From: Ciona intestinalis
Taxonomy: Eukaryota; Chordata; Ascidiacea; Phlebobranchia; Cionidae
Length of the DNA stretch: 64,000 bases
Direction: 5' to 3'
Assembly (NCBI RefSeq): GCF_000224145.3
Contig: NW_004190338.2
Span: 218,662-282,661 of the forward strand
Under the pieces are notes generated by a model. It was not told the origin of the DNA and searched no databases. It saw nothing but the letters and a program-made list of their open reading frames with translations. Of this stretch, positions 52,101 through 64,000 are shown in pieces (the stretch's first letter is position 1; each line of letters opens with the position of its first letter). A program made the position numbers and the translations under genes.

Positions 52101-55100
52101 ATATTTCATATAGAAACCTGTGCCCGCTTATGAGTTACCACATATGTAACTTTGTGGGCGTTTATTTTTAGGGTATTTTACTTTTTTTATTGCATGGCAT
52201 TTGGATAACCTGAAATTCTAAACGACCACTAAATTGGAGCAGTCGTTTGAGGTGCCCTGCCCCAAAACACATATGCGCCCACAATGATATTAACACCAAA
52301 ACATATTTTGTTTATGGGTGCGCCTTACCACTATAAGCTGGTGCAAAGTTAAGTTTTTTAATACGTGACGTGGTATTACGTCATTAAAAGGTGAATGTAA
52401 TATGACGTCATTTAATAGGCTCACTTGTAAACGTCAGCGCAAGTACGGATGTTCTTTATTGCGTCACTTCCTCCTGCGACGTAAAGCGCTCCACCGTATG
52501 ACGTCACGGCGTAACCGCGACCGGTCAAGGGTGACGACGTCATTGTTTCCCAGCGACTTTCGTTTGGATCCGGACTGCAGAAGGTAATTGGTTAAGGTAT
52601 AAACAATTTTCAAAATTGATTACTTGTAAAAGCAGTGCGCTGCGCGCCACAATTGCTTATAAAAAACAACGGCGTATCCCTTACCTGCAAATCCAGGTTT
52701 TCATTCTTTTCTCTTCTTCCCGAGTGATAAGACATCGCATCTTGCTCTCAGGAGCCGGAGGATGATCAACATAAACCTTGAAAGAGGAGAGTTGTTTCAT
52801 GGAGGAACTCCTTCGAGGAAGAAGATTCGATTTCGTTCGTATTGCTTCCTCGACACGATCTCGGATGCTCTGTGCGACAAAAGTAAAAAATGTATTCAGT
52901 TTGGTTATAACTGAAAGAGACGTCAAGTATAAATAAATAATTGAAATTACACTCTCAGCGCGTGGCGGTTCAACGACAGTCGTTTTAACACAAGCTTTGT
53001 TTTATAAACACCCAATGCCGGCTTACGAGTTACCGAATATATAACGTTGTTGGTGATTAAGATTATTTTTAATGCATGGAACCCCATAAAAGAGATCAAG
53101 AAAACATACGCCCACAACAATAAATTGTTGTTTTTTTTCTATCATAAACAGAACTTAAATTGGCGGGGCAAAAATAGTCAAAAAAGAAAACCAAATTATA
53201 ATAAAAAATATGTTTGTTTCAAGTGACATATTTTAGGCACGAAACAAACCTTTTCTAAAACAATAGCCATTTCTTTAGAGACGAGGTTGTTTAGCACCCC
53301 GATCTTTAAATTCGAGAACTGAACAAATTTCATCACTCGTGATGTCATAATGGGTATTCGTGACGTAGGTGCGTGTACGAGCCAGTTCAAAATGGCGTTG
53401 TAGAAAAGATGCTCGAGGTCGGGATCACGTGACCGGGCTGTCTTCAATGACTCGGAGCTGATGAGTCGGTTAAGTTCCTGTAAACAATGATCATACGGTA
53501 TTTTATAAATGTCATTTCTATGGGGTTGGGTGCCTAGTTGTTTTATGTTAAGTGGTTTCATTTAAAGAGTGAAAAATTTAGATTGGTTTTAAAATAAAAT
53601 AATATTCTTTTAAGCTTGAGGAACAAAATTAAAAAAAAACAGAACGAAACAAATTTAAAGATTTTTGATGGATCCCACATCCGATGACTACGGTTTAGAC
53701 TTTAGAGTCTAATTCTTACTGTTCTGCTTCTAATTATGTACGATTCACGAACCAGTGATGTAAGTTCCCTAAATGCTTTTGTTTCAGCCACCTCCCAAAA
53801 GTGCGAGATCGCGAACTTTCGGCTTTCTTCGCGCAGTTTCGGACAGCCGTATGTCGCCGCCATTTTGTAAGCTACCAGCACGTTGGCCGGAGAAAAGAAG
53901 TTGTTAAACCCTCCACAGTGTCGGTCTAGGTAGTTAGTACATTGCTCAGCAACAAACGGGATTTTAAATCTTCGTGAAGCTCGCAGAACGCTCACTACGT
54001 TGTCACGGTCGATTGAGCACTAAAAATCATGCTGACACGTTATGGTTTTTAAAAATTAACTCCAGATTTGCATTTGGGTGCGCTATACATGTTACACTTA
54101 ATAAAAAAAGGTAACAAAATAATACTTGACGCTATGGGTAATAGTTGTATAATGTCTATGGCGCATTGCAGCGACTGAATATGCATTATGACATGGAAGA
54201 TTTTGAAAATACCATATAGTGTTGGTTGGGGTAAGATGGACGATGTTTTCGTATAGTAGGGTGGGGGGAGATGGGACACATTTAGCACACTATATCAAAA
54301 TATCTTGATTTAAACAAATAACAACGGTCTATGGGAATCGTGAGAATACGGTTTTATAGTCATATGAATTTCGTTTGTTTACTACCAAATGTAACGAGAA
54401 AATAGAATGATAAGGTGTCCCATCTTTCCCCACCCTAATATACTCCTTTACCGTCCCACTTGGTTGTAAACAAAAAATATTTACAAAAGAGCTAAAAAGC
54501 GTTGTTACAAATGAGTTTTACGTGCTTATAAATAACCGTATATTCGTCATACCTAAATTTAGAAGAATAAATTTCTAACCTGCCCTGTGTATATGAACCG
54601 CACCAACTCCAGCATTGCTACGTCATCAACTTTAGTGAGCGCTATTTCACTCGATGAGAATCTGTCTAAGATTGCTCGAAATATTGGACTACTGGCCGCC
54701 ATTATAACACGGTGGCAGCGAATTTTTGAGTTGCCAACCGTTAAAATAAGATCACAGAAACGGCCTTGCTCTCTTAGAGAGTTCAATCCTGTTAAAAAAG
54801 TTAACATTTTAAACGTGACATTACGCTTTTATTAAAAAAAACGTTCCCTTCCAATTTACCTTTAAGTAATTCCGGCACTGTCTTGCTGTAGAAACGAATT
54901 GTAAGCACGTCTTTGCAGATTCTAGTTCGTAGCGAGTTTTGTCTGCTTTTGATCGTGCTATTACTGCTCTTGTCGGTTGCTGAAGATTTTGAAATGATAG
55001 ATTCGTTTGAATTTGTGAGTTTCCAACGGTCCGGGGTGCACGGTCGTTGGGGGCTGGTTTTCAATACGCGAGGCCAAGTGCCGTTTCCACCTTCCGAATT

Positions 55101-57122
55101 TATAAGTTTCTGTAACGGGAAGATGCGAGGAAGACTTGGAGGAACATCTATAAACGCTGAGAGTAAAATAGGATAACGCTGTAACTGATCACTTGATGAT
55201 CTTGGGCGAGCCATCAAGTCGTCGTCAAAGGAACGACTCGAAATTTGCCGAAGTCGTTTCGGTGTAAGTTTCTCTCCGTTCAGCAACTTCATTTCCTTTC
55301 CTTTCGTTCTCCCATGCTCACCTAAGTCGTCTGCTTTGTGAATCCTCACTTCCGGAAGAGACGGAGCCCTGGTTTCTTTTCTTGGAGGATCGTCAAGCTT
55401 TTTTACCGAGCCTGTACTTGACGCGTCCGAGAGTCTGCGCAAATCTTCTACGGATTGGTTCAGGGGAGTCCCGGAGCGACTGTGGAATGTCAGTCGAATC
55501 GAGTTACGTTTCGATAATTCGCTGTCGATTTTCAGCTCATTGGCCACATCCTCGTTGGTCCTGTCTTCCGTGGGTGATTCACCCTAACAAGTAGTTTATA
55601 TGAAACGTAATTAACGCCATTTCAGATATTACAAATTTGCAAAATTATTTTCTGTATAGGTGTTAGTAGGAGGACCTAAAATTAAAGCTAGATTTGGCCC
55701 ATTATACTCCAACACCCAGACTGCTTATATACACGCGTATAAATGGACGTGTCGTTAAATTCTTCACGTGTCCCTAGTGTGCTGCTAGTTTTCACCAAAG
55801 GTCTTTACAAGACATTGAACTTACTAGTTTAAAAGGGGGGGCTTCGCTTTGTTGCTGTGGTTCGTCGAAAGATTCGTCGTCAAAATTTGCCATCCTTGAA
55901 AGTCTGGGTCGATTCGTTGTTTTGGGGGGATTCGTTGGAACTTTGGCTAAATACATTTCGAATCAACCATATTAGTTTAGATACATTTAAATAGAAATGT
56001 TCAAATTCCTACAAAGAAAACAATATCGTGTTTTATTACAATACTTTCAAGTTTTTTAGATTTATTTCTTAACTCAATGTATGCTGACAAAAACATAAAA
56101 AAATATTCCAAAATTATCAACTATATACAAACTCTATACCCAACACTGTACTTACCCGTACAATGTGGAATTTGATCCAAGAGTTTGGTCGTCATTCTTA
56201 GCAGGGAGGGAACTTGAAGGACACGAGAGGCGCTGTGTATCTTTTTAATGACGTCATATGTAACTTCTGTGCTTCCACTGTCAAAACCAAAGATCTATTT
56301 AGTTATTGTTAAGTATAAATCTATTTTGTGGTATTTCCGTTTGTTAAAAGAAAATTGTCAGTGTTGAAAAGCCACAATTAAGGTGGCTATACACAGTATC
56401 CGACATGCGAATTCGCTTGCGAAGTCGTATGCAAACCCATTACCGAGTTCGGCATGCGGCAGCGAAATCCGGACAAAACGGACGAATTCCGGATACTGTG
56501 TACAGCCACCTGCTGTATGCTTCTTTTTCTACGCGGCCGGAGGGTCAGCCAAGCTATATTGCATCAGCGTCCTAATAGGTGTATCCAGACTTAATGTATG
56601 GGACACTGTATTGTCCGTTTTTGTCTGACCTTTATGAACCAATTACCACAATTTTTTTCCTGACACTCACGCATGTTACAGGTATATATATCACCGGGCG
56701 TCGTATAAAAATCTTATAGTTATCGCACAATAAAGGCTAGTTATAACCTTTAGCTTAGTTATATATAAAACTACGAATACCTGTAAACGAAGTGGACTAG
56801 TTCCCGTAATGCTTCAGGTGGTATCACCTCGGCGTTCATAAGGTTCTCTTTCTTAACAAAAACATCTCGCATTACGGGGCTTACAGCTGCTAGAACGACC
56901 CTGTTTGCTTTGATCGTTTTGTCTTGATACGTGAACGTTATGTCCGACATCGTGCCCATTTTCTGCAGCCATCTGATACCAGCTAGCAGCTTTCCCGAAT
57001 GGTCTTCGTCTGTAACTCGCCACTGTGCTGGGCCCAAGAAAGCGGAGGACTTGTTCACCGACAGCGAAGAAATATTACTTGTGCTGCTACTGCTTTTGAG
57101 CGTTGCAGAAGAAATATTCCTG
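49138..57122 (-). CDS. BTB-BTB-BACK-kelch protein
   Basis: Likely CUL3 ubiquitin-ligase adaptor-type protein with two BTB domains. Exons in gene order: 56781-57122 (5' end uncertain), 56156-56277, 55825-55946, 54860-55583, 54580-54788, 53753-54019, 53250-53477, 52685-52869, 52425-52574, 51902-52023, 51355-51533, 50853-51028, 50252-50362, 49671-49868, 49138-49369; phases match throughout. BTB-1: MSDITFTYQDKTIKANRVVL, then LVHFVY and SRVLQVPSLLRM. A Ser/Arg/Pro-rich linker of about 280 residues follows. BTB-2: RFCDLILTVGNSKIRCHRVI, ELVRFIYTGQ. BACK: FSPANVLVAYKMAATYGCP, ELNRLISSESLK, YNAILNWLVHAPTSR. Degenerate kelch blades: ESRWETM, GALYVAGG, SKWSFVADMRLRRSHFSL, GVLYAVGG, KVIVVCGG. A lysine-rich exon (50853-51028) is inserted within the kelch part. 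No ATG is in frame in the first exon, so an upstream exon is missing. The donor at 53753 (GTTCGT) is weak. Confidence 0.82.
49904..50091. mobile_element. MITE next to a BTB-kelch exon
   Basis: Ends AGTGAGGTCGGGTAAGATGG and CATCCTTCCCACCCTAC; begins only about 36 bp upstream of the acceptor of exon 49671-49868. Confidence 0.7.
50642..50805. mobile_element. MITE in BTB-kelch intron
   Basis: Ends CTAGGGTGGGGGAAGATGGG and CCCATCTTACCCCCCCTCTA followed by (TA)n; lies directly beside the lysine-rich exon 50853-51028. A remnant of another copy is at about 51630-51783. Confidence 0.75.
52030..52290 (-). repeat. tRNA-derived SINE
   Basis: GTAACTTATTTATTCTGGCG, CAACGACAGTTATAACACGG, GCTTATGAGTTACCACATAT and GCGCCCACAATGAT; headless. 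BTB-kelch intron. A further partial copy is at about 52945-53125 (CGGTTCAACGACAGTCGTTT). Confidence 0.65.
54255..54438. mobile_element. MITE in BTB-kelch intron
   Basis: Ends AGTAGGGTGGGGGGAGATGG and CCCATCTTTCCCCACCCTAA, preceded by a fragment of a second copy (54220-54250). Confidence 0.75.
56382..56511. mobile_element. Second TTAA-type palindromic MITE
   Basis: Copy of the element nested at 2436-2574: left TTAAGGTGGCTATACACAGT, right GATACTGTGTACAGCCACCT. Left TTAA is present, right flank diverged. Intron between the first two recognised BTB-kelch exons. Confidence 0.7.
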
Positions 57123-59175
57123 CTACAGTTCGGAAATAATGTTTTAGAAACTTTGGGCGTCCGCAGGGTACATGGTTTAGTTTTAATAGGTTATGGTAAT
57201 AATATGGTTCATGTTTTTATTCTCTCTAAACGCTTCGTGTGGCAGTTAACAAAGAATATTTTAAGATTTATTTAATTGTTTTCTCACGACTTTAAAAAAA
57301 GCGATGTTAAATACCCGATGGAAATTGTAGTACATTATGTACTAACATCATCCATCTTACCCCACATTATACACTTATCATCTACTGTAGTTACAAGCAT
57401 ATACATCTGTTGTGTTAAAGTTAGAACAACATCTACTACGATAACAACAGGGTAAAGAAAAGTTTAGGGCTTTTTGTCCTAATACCGGATTCAGACATGT
57501 TGACACGCTTACCGCGTGATATATTTCAAACGGTGGCGAAAATCTGTTTCGGGTATTAAACCATACCATATCACAGGGCATATAGGAAGTCGTGCAACCA
57601 ACGTGTACATTTGTAATCCTACCTCTTGTTTGATATCGGTATGTGCAGCGGCATGATTAGTTGTTGCTTTTATTACGTCATAGCAGCGTCATTGTTTCCG
57701 CAACAGTAACAACGATCAAATGTCACAACAAAACACAACTGCGTCTTACCAGTTTTAATGAATCAGATATTCCTATATAAATCTTTAACAGCAGACTTTA
57801 ATTGGCTTCATAGTACAAACTCAAATTCTATCTGAGTTTAAAAACAAATATAACCAGTCGCCTGCGAAAACCGCACAGAGATTAATTTGACCAACTTAAA
57901 ACTGTCTGAACCTGGTAAAAGCCGCACGTTCCCTCATCGGTTTACACTTAATCTTACACGACCTTGCTTCTCACGTTAGCCAAACCTCAACTGTTACACT
58001 TGTTATTTAAGGTCTGGATAGTTTAACTGACTTGAAAATTTACCTTTATCTAAGCACTTGGTAAAACTGAGCATCTGTAATGGCTAAGCTATTCGCTAAA
58101 TATATAATACACTTGTACCTCCGTCGCTAGGAACTCATTTAAGCCATTTATGATCGTAATTGCTACATGCACGGCAACATCGGCAAGCTTGCGGGTAGCT
58201 ATTTGTACGGCATAATTACACACCGTTTGATGAGACTTATTCTCATTCATTCGATAGCAAAAACGGAAGACTGGAGGGTACGTGGTCACGGAAGCGCCTA
58301 CAGCACACACACGCAAACGCGCGCAATTTAAGCGCATACACCCGCGGCTAAAATGCTATAAATCAGAATCTCTAAACAAATATCAATTTCACACTGTGCG
58401 TCGATTGATTGAGATTAAACATCATATACTTGTCTTGAATATATCTGCCTAAACAACGAGACTTACGGTTCAAAAGTTGACGCTAACTATAGCATATCCA
58501 AACAATATCTTGGAAACGTATGGTCTCATGCAGAAGAATAGTTTATTCGATGAACTAAACGGTAACAGTACCTCGAAACGCTCTTATAGATATACTTTAG
58601 TTTCCATTGATTTTATACCCGCAATGACATGTCACCTTACCAAAACAAAACGTAACTGTCATGGAATATAACAGCGAGAAAAAAAGTGCAATTTTGGGAA
58701 AAATTTGCTTTGAAATGTTTGTCCATTTTTTAAGGTACGCTATAAAACAAAATCTTAAATATGGATTTACAGAGAAAATAAATACGAATATTTCGCTTAC
58801 GTATCAGGTAATACATGTAATAGCCATGATTACGACAGTAACATGCCTAACACTTGGTGACTATGCAGCATTAAATGCAGAAAAAGCTACACAACCCAAC
58901 ACAATTAGAATCTTCGACACAGCACCTGTTACTAGCAGCATATATGTGTAAATTAGATTAGAGAATTAAAATTGCCGTGAATTGAACTAAAAAACCTACA
59001 TAGTGATTTGTTAGACAATTAATTGGAACAGGGTGCTGTTGTAGTGAATTTTGTAATGTGTTTCATTTTAGTGCTACAGTAATATAAAGGCCTGCCTATG
59101 TTTCTTTACCACAGGAAACATAATACATTTGGAACATGTAAGTCTGACAGAGAAAATTCGAACCTAGATATTGGT
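57123..59175. other. Region upstream of BTB-kelch, downstream of dynein gene
   Basis: Should hold the missing 5' exon(s) and promoter of the BTB-kelch gene. A MITE remnant ends near 57370 (CATCTTACCCCACAT). One exon-like open stretch is at 58119-58250. Other short frames here have no recognisable content. Confidence 0.45.
58119..58250 (-). CDS. Possible orphan first exon (44 codons)
   Basis: ATG at 58250 opens MNENKSHQTVCNYAVQIATR and continues through TIINGLNEFLATE to a good donor GTACAAG at phase 0. Composition looks protein-like, but no family is recognised. Its phase does not fit the phase-2 acceptors of the first recognised BTB-kelch exon, so attachment to that gene is doubtful. Confidence 0.25.
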
Positions 59176-62110
59176 TCATAGTTGTCGGGAAACATTTCTT
59201 GCTTCTTCTTCTTCCTGATGAGCGTTGCGTATCTCGGTCAAACTACCAACAAAGCGTGACCATTCGTCTTGTCTTGGTTGCGATAATTGCTGGGAAAACA
59301 AAGTGAATGAAATGGTACAAAACTACATATATATATATAGTAGGGTGGGAGAAGATGGGACATCTTTAGAACAAAACATCCAAATATTCTGACTGTGTTT
59401 TAAACAATAAACAACGATCTATGGGAGTCGTGAGGATACAGTTTTATAATTTTCTGAATGTTTTTTTGTTTACAATCAAATGGGATAAGAAAATAGAAAA
59501 AAAAAAGGTGTCCCATCTTCCCCAAGCCTACTATATATGTAGGTGTACTTGTTAGGATTGAAAAAGACATGAAATTGAATTGGCTTAATATTTATAAAAA
59601 TAGTGTAAACTGTTCAAAATATATTAATCATGTGATCTCAGGTTTGAGAAATGTTGAAAGTTAAAAAGTTAAAACAAAGGTATTATTTAAGTACTAATAT
59701 AAATTTAGTATAGCGTAAGCCTAGATTTCATAACTGGGAGACTATAGACTTTGAAAACTTTGTGAATGCACAGTTATTAATTAAAAACTACTTCAGTTAT
59801 TTTCATGTATAATTTTGATGTGAGAGCATCTAAGTCTGCTTCTGCTAAAATAAACAAACAGCCTAAATAAGTCAGACAACCTCAAAATTCTCTTGACCAC
59901 TGCAAAAAAATCTCATAACCACAAGTCATTATACAGAATTCAAAACTAAAAATATGAGGCCAAACACATAGAGTATTATCATCTAGCATCTTATCCTACC
60001 TCTCCCACTTCACATAGGTGCACACGACCCATGTAATCACCGATGGCTATCTGGCTTCCACTTCCATTCCATCTTAACTTATTGATGGCAGGAGCTGAAT
60101 CAATTACTGATGAAACAACTGGAACCTAAACAAATAGGTTTTTTACTTTTTATAAAATTATTAGACTGTTTTTTGAAAAATGTTTTAAATTTTTATTGTA
60201 CTGTTTTGTGTTTTGTGAATATTTAATCTTTAAAAAAATATTTTGAACCTAAAACAACATTTTAGCATTGCAGAATTATATATGTTTTCAATATAGATTT
60301 TATCATTGAATTTTGGGCAGTAATCATATTTTTCATGTAAAACGATAAAAATACAAAAAAGGCTTTGTGATAATAATTAAATTTTTTTCGAATTTTAGGT
60401 TTTAAGTTAGGAACATTACAGCTTTTTGCACCTCTAAATATTAAAACAACTTTGGCGATTTAATCCTATTTCTAAAGTGGAAGTTTCCGTCACCGATAAA
60501 AATAAAAATTCAAACCACAAAATCTGTGTATCAGCGCAACAATATACCTCAGCGTCTGAATTGACGTTCCACAAGTCCAATCTACCAGAGCAGTCACCAC
60601 TGGCAAACAAAGCAGGGTGAACGGGAGACCAAGCAACATCATATACGCAATCACTGTGGTCTTGGAAGGAATGTAAACAGGTACGCGAACCACTCTAAAA
60701 TTCGAAAATTTAGTAATTTTTAAACAGTTAAAAAAAATGGTATTCTGGCTTGTATAGTAGGGTAAGATGGTCTATGATTTTGTTCTTTTTTATTTCCTTT
60801 TAGAGCCCCTTTTGATCGTAAATGTACAAAACTTTATAAGCATATCCTCACAACTCTAAGATAGCTTTAGTATTTGGTAAAAATAGTAAAATACCAGTAG
60901 GAAATATTGAATGTTATGTGCTAATGGTATCCATCTTACTTTACAGGTACTATAAAATTCGAATCGTGTTAAAAAAGACTAAAATCCTACCCGAACAGAT
61001 TTGAGAGTTTTAGCTGAAAAAAATACTCACTTTTAGAGACCAAAGCTTGATGGACCAATCAAATGAAGAAGTCAGTAATAGATGGGAGAAGTCAAGCTGA
61101 CCGGGTGATCGATGGAAATCGACTCCAGACACCGGTCCGTTGTGTCCTTCATATAAATCGCTTATTCCTGTTTTGCTGGAAAAAGAATGCGTTTCAACTT
61201 TTTGCTAAAATTTCTACTTTTTTGTTTATTCTTTCTTCTTGTTTATTTTTAATTAAATCTTATCAAAAATGTATTTTTTTTGCAGTTAGGCTTATTTTGT
61301 AGCATTTTGAAAGGTTTGGTTCTAATTCTAATGCTTTTCTTTTTTTTATCTAGCGAAATTACAAACTTTTTAAATGGTACAAAACGAGACTAAACAGAAA
61401 GTCATTTAAAATAAGATTTGACCGAAATAAAAAATAGTTATATATATATACTAAAAAACTCAAAATAATTTAACCACACAACAGTTCCCACCTTCCATGT
61501 CTGCACGCTGTATATAAGGAACCGTCCTCAGCACCAATGGCAAAGTTATTAACATTATTGTGTTGGAATGCCATGCTCATCACTGCTACTGATTTCGATT
61601 GCTTGTGTTGAAGCTCCATTGCTTCCTGATGTACAAACGCAACAGAATTACATTGTATTTCCATTATTTTGTATTATGAAGTTTATGAAAAGTGTTGTTC
61701 ATATTTTGGTGGGGTCCTACTAAATGGTTACCAAGCTTTAGAAACTGGTTGAGTGAATTAGCGATTATTACACAAATATGTCATTTTTATTATAAATTGA
61801 AGTTGTAAATAGTAAATATAAATTTTAAAGGTAAATATTCCAATCTATATTGGCGTATGCGCTACAATGCAGCATGTAAAAGCACTTGTGAGTCATTTTT
61901 GACACCAGTACATCTTATAGATTTGGGAGCTGTGCAGTTATTATAGAGATGTGATAGATGTTAGGACGTAAGGTGTAGGTGAGACACCTTTGTCGTTAGG
62001 ATTTTTAATCAGTGCAAAATAGGAAATACATTTCTACAGGTGTTTCCAAATTTTTCATTTTTTTTAAAGTTATAACTAAGAAAACTACAGAATGTTACAA
62101 AAAATATACA

Positions 62111-62150
<40 letters not shown>

Positions 62151-64000
62151 TTTTTCACTAATTTAATAAAAAAGAGAAATTTTCCCACAAAAAAGAAATT
62201 ACTCACCAGTGGTTGTGTTAGCATATCAAGACTCCATGAACAAAGTTTACCATCTGTTGATACAGATATCAGGTTATGTGCGTTCTGTGTGCCAACCACA
62301 TCCAAGCAATACACAGGGTGGGTATGAGCTGCTGTGGAAAGTTTGCTTCGTTGTGCTGTACGCTTGTTACTACGGTTGTCCCACATCACAATCTGTCCAC
62401 TGTACGTCCCACCAACCACTAAGTTTGGGTGAAACTTAGCAAAGCAAGCAGCAGTTACCGATGACTGGCAATGGAAGGTGTACCTGAAAAAAAAGAAAAA
62501 AGGGATATATAATATATATAGTTTTAAAAAAATGATATGACAGTTTCATGATGACCAATATGAGTAGCATTTCTTCATGTTTACTGAAGAATGGTCTGAA
62601 TATGAAAAGCTTTTTATTGGACCATACTTCAGAAATCAAGGGTTCAGTAATAGCCAACTGTTTTGTGTGGGCAATGAAACTTTTTCTATAGTTACCCAAA
62701 CTAAGGGTTCAGTAGTTCAATTTTAAGTGTTGGCAAAAGGTAAATGCCACAAAAAAAGTTTGAAAAGAATAAAAATCCCCCCTAAAAATGCGAAAAAAAG
62801 ATTTGAAAACACTGATTTCTTTCTACATTTTAGTACAATCTATGACTTCACTTACTCAGGAGTTGTAGTTTTATATTTGCTGTTCCACACTAGAGCAACT
62901 CCTTCAGGTTCATACGGAGCTTCCTCATTGTTACCATATGATGCAACACATAACTCAGGATGCTGAAAAGTGAACACAATTTTAATATTGGTACTGACTA
63001 CTGATGTAAGATACTACAAACTTTTGGTATAAAGTATAAAAGAACTGTTACTGGAGTCATGAATGCAAAAAAAAACTACAAAGCTACATACATGTCAAAG
63101 TTATAAGAGGGTATGGGGTGTAAGAAATAGACACCTTTGTTATAAATTATAAATAATGTCAATGTGCCTCTATGCGAGGATAAATGAATGTCTTTTATTC
63201 AAATTAATGTGTTTTGATTTTTTTGTGTTTTAAAACATTGTAAAACTACATTAACTTATTTAATGGTCTCCAAAAAATTTCTCCAGCAACTTTACAAGAC
63301 TGAAAATAACAAATTAGATATTGTGCTTACTTATTTAATAGTAAGACTGCAAGTAATAATATTTAGAACAACAGTTAAGTTTTGCTGCCAAAGCGTATTA
63401 TGAATTCATTGTAGTCATTTTGGCAACAGAGACTTTTTTTAAACCCATATTCAGTTTGGGTTTAAAAATAAATAAATAAAAAAAAAATAAAAGTTTTTAT
63501 AGGCCTGTAATAAACATGTATGAAGTAAACCAGGGCTTCCCAATCTGGGACAAGCCGGCAGGGTCACATAGTTCAGGGGATGAGTATACCAGTTAAACAC
63601 AAAGTACTGCATATACTATTATCCTAACTGGGAAGGTTCAAAATTCTCTGAAAATAAAAAGGGTCATAAACAAAAAAGTTTGTTTTTTCCTAATTTAAAC
63701 AATTGCTTTTGGAAACCCTATACATCCATTCATAACATATTTAAAGCAACTTACATGAGTGCTCCAATCTAATGAAGTAACCACTCTATGTCTCGACCAT
63801 CGTTCATCAGAAAATATTCGATTCACCGATAATTTCATTCCTCGATCTATTTCACTGTAGAGTGCAACACAACAATGTTTAAATATTTTAATGTAATTCG
63901 GATAAAAAGCTCCAGGGTTTAATTACTCAAGTACTAGTTACAATACAAGGCTTTTATTTTAAGAACACTTTAGAATTTTTTGCAGTATTTTTACTGGATA
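59176..64000 (-). CDS. DYNC1I: Cytoplasmic dynein 1 intermediate chain (C-terminal WD40 part, partial)
   Basis: Scaffold subunit of the microtubule motor cytoplasmic dynein 1; its WD40 propeller binds the heavy chain. Exons: 63755-63854, 62856-62962, 62207-62483, 61492-61625, 61031-61175, 60548-60694, 60000-60125, 59176-59289, all in phase with the stop at 59176-59178. Landmarks match the vertebrate protein in order: [117 protein letters not shown] and the tail [20 protein letters not shown]. The N-terminal dynactin- and light-chain-binding half lies beyond 64000. Identity is secure; vertebrate paralogue 1 versus 2 cannot be assigned. Confidence 0.96.
59339..59531. mobile_element. MITE in the last dynein intermediate chain intron
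   Basis: Ends TAGTAGGGTGGGAGAAGATG and CCCATCTTCCCCAAGCCTAC, flanked by (TA)n on both sides; a weaker copy is at 60757-60948. Confidence 0.8.
62109..62150. repeat. (AT)n-(GT)n microsatellite
   Basis: Compound simple repeat of ATATAT followed by GTGTGT in an intron of the dynein intermediate chain gene. Confidence 0.9.

Noticed and set aside
58661-58951. 96-codon plus-strand frame upstream of the BTB-kelch gene
   Set aside because: No recognisable motif, no splice or start context that stands out; chance frame.
63531-63725. CAGGGCTTCCCAA ... TTGGAAACCCTA pair resembling hAT ends
   Set aside because: Ends are imperfect and no 8 bp duplication could be aligned; left unannotated.

Overview
The window is animal nuclear DNA: AT-rich, with short GT-AG exons spread over long introns and dense short non-autonomous transposons. 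Protein matches and two abundant repeat families (a roughly 190 bp MITE with ends like TAGGGTGGGGGAAGATGGGA, and a tRNA-headed SINE with a GAAT tail) point to a tunicate, most likely Ciona. Gene models were built by hand from splice sites, reading phase and protein similarity. Exon ends are therefore predictions, but in most genes every junction keeps the frame.

Layout. 1-12410 (minus): 5' part of a large lipid transfer protein (apolipoprotein B/vitellogenin-like), 16 exons, running off the left edge. 14111-16822 (minus): complete secreted H-type lectin plus fibrinogen-like protein, 320 aa. 17523-22358 (minus): NME5-type NDK/Dpy-30 axonemal protein. 23174-27013 (minus): ribosomal protein S15a with a tiny 5'-TOP exon and two related C/D box snoRNAs in its introns. 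27014-33085: intergenic, full of MITEs. 33086-42894 (plus): 20-exon membrane protein with an N-terminal copper (histidine-brace, LPMO/X325-like) domain, two EGFs, two DOMONs, SEA, a membrane helix and a short tail, 1111 aa. 45173-47619 (plus): intronless DUF294-type nucleotidyltransferase/TPR-like gene with a 5 bp tandem duplication upsetting the frame near the start. 49138-57122 (minus): BTB-BTB-BACK-kelch protein. 59176-64000 (minus): WD40 half of cytoplasmic dynein 1 intermediate chain, running off the right edge.

There is no operon-like logic; neighbours look functionally unrelated. The best candidates for something undescribed are the copper-DOMON-SEA receptor, whose SEA keeps a GSVIV autocleavage-like motif and whose first DOMON is interrupted by an EPEPTG minisatellite exon; the H-lectin/fibrinogen fusion; the enrichment of the palindrome TGACGTCA across the BTB-kelch gene in two reading frames; and the intronic snoRNA pair with covarying terminal stems.

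Two sequence gaps (24670-24718 and 25370-25868) lie in RPS15A introns and are flanked by repeated sequence, so local assembly is suspect there. A third gap (39465-39514) lies in an intron of the copper-DOMON gene. No rRNA, stand-alone tRNA, CRISPR array, retroviral or LTR element was recognised.
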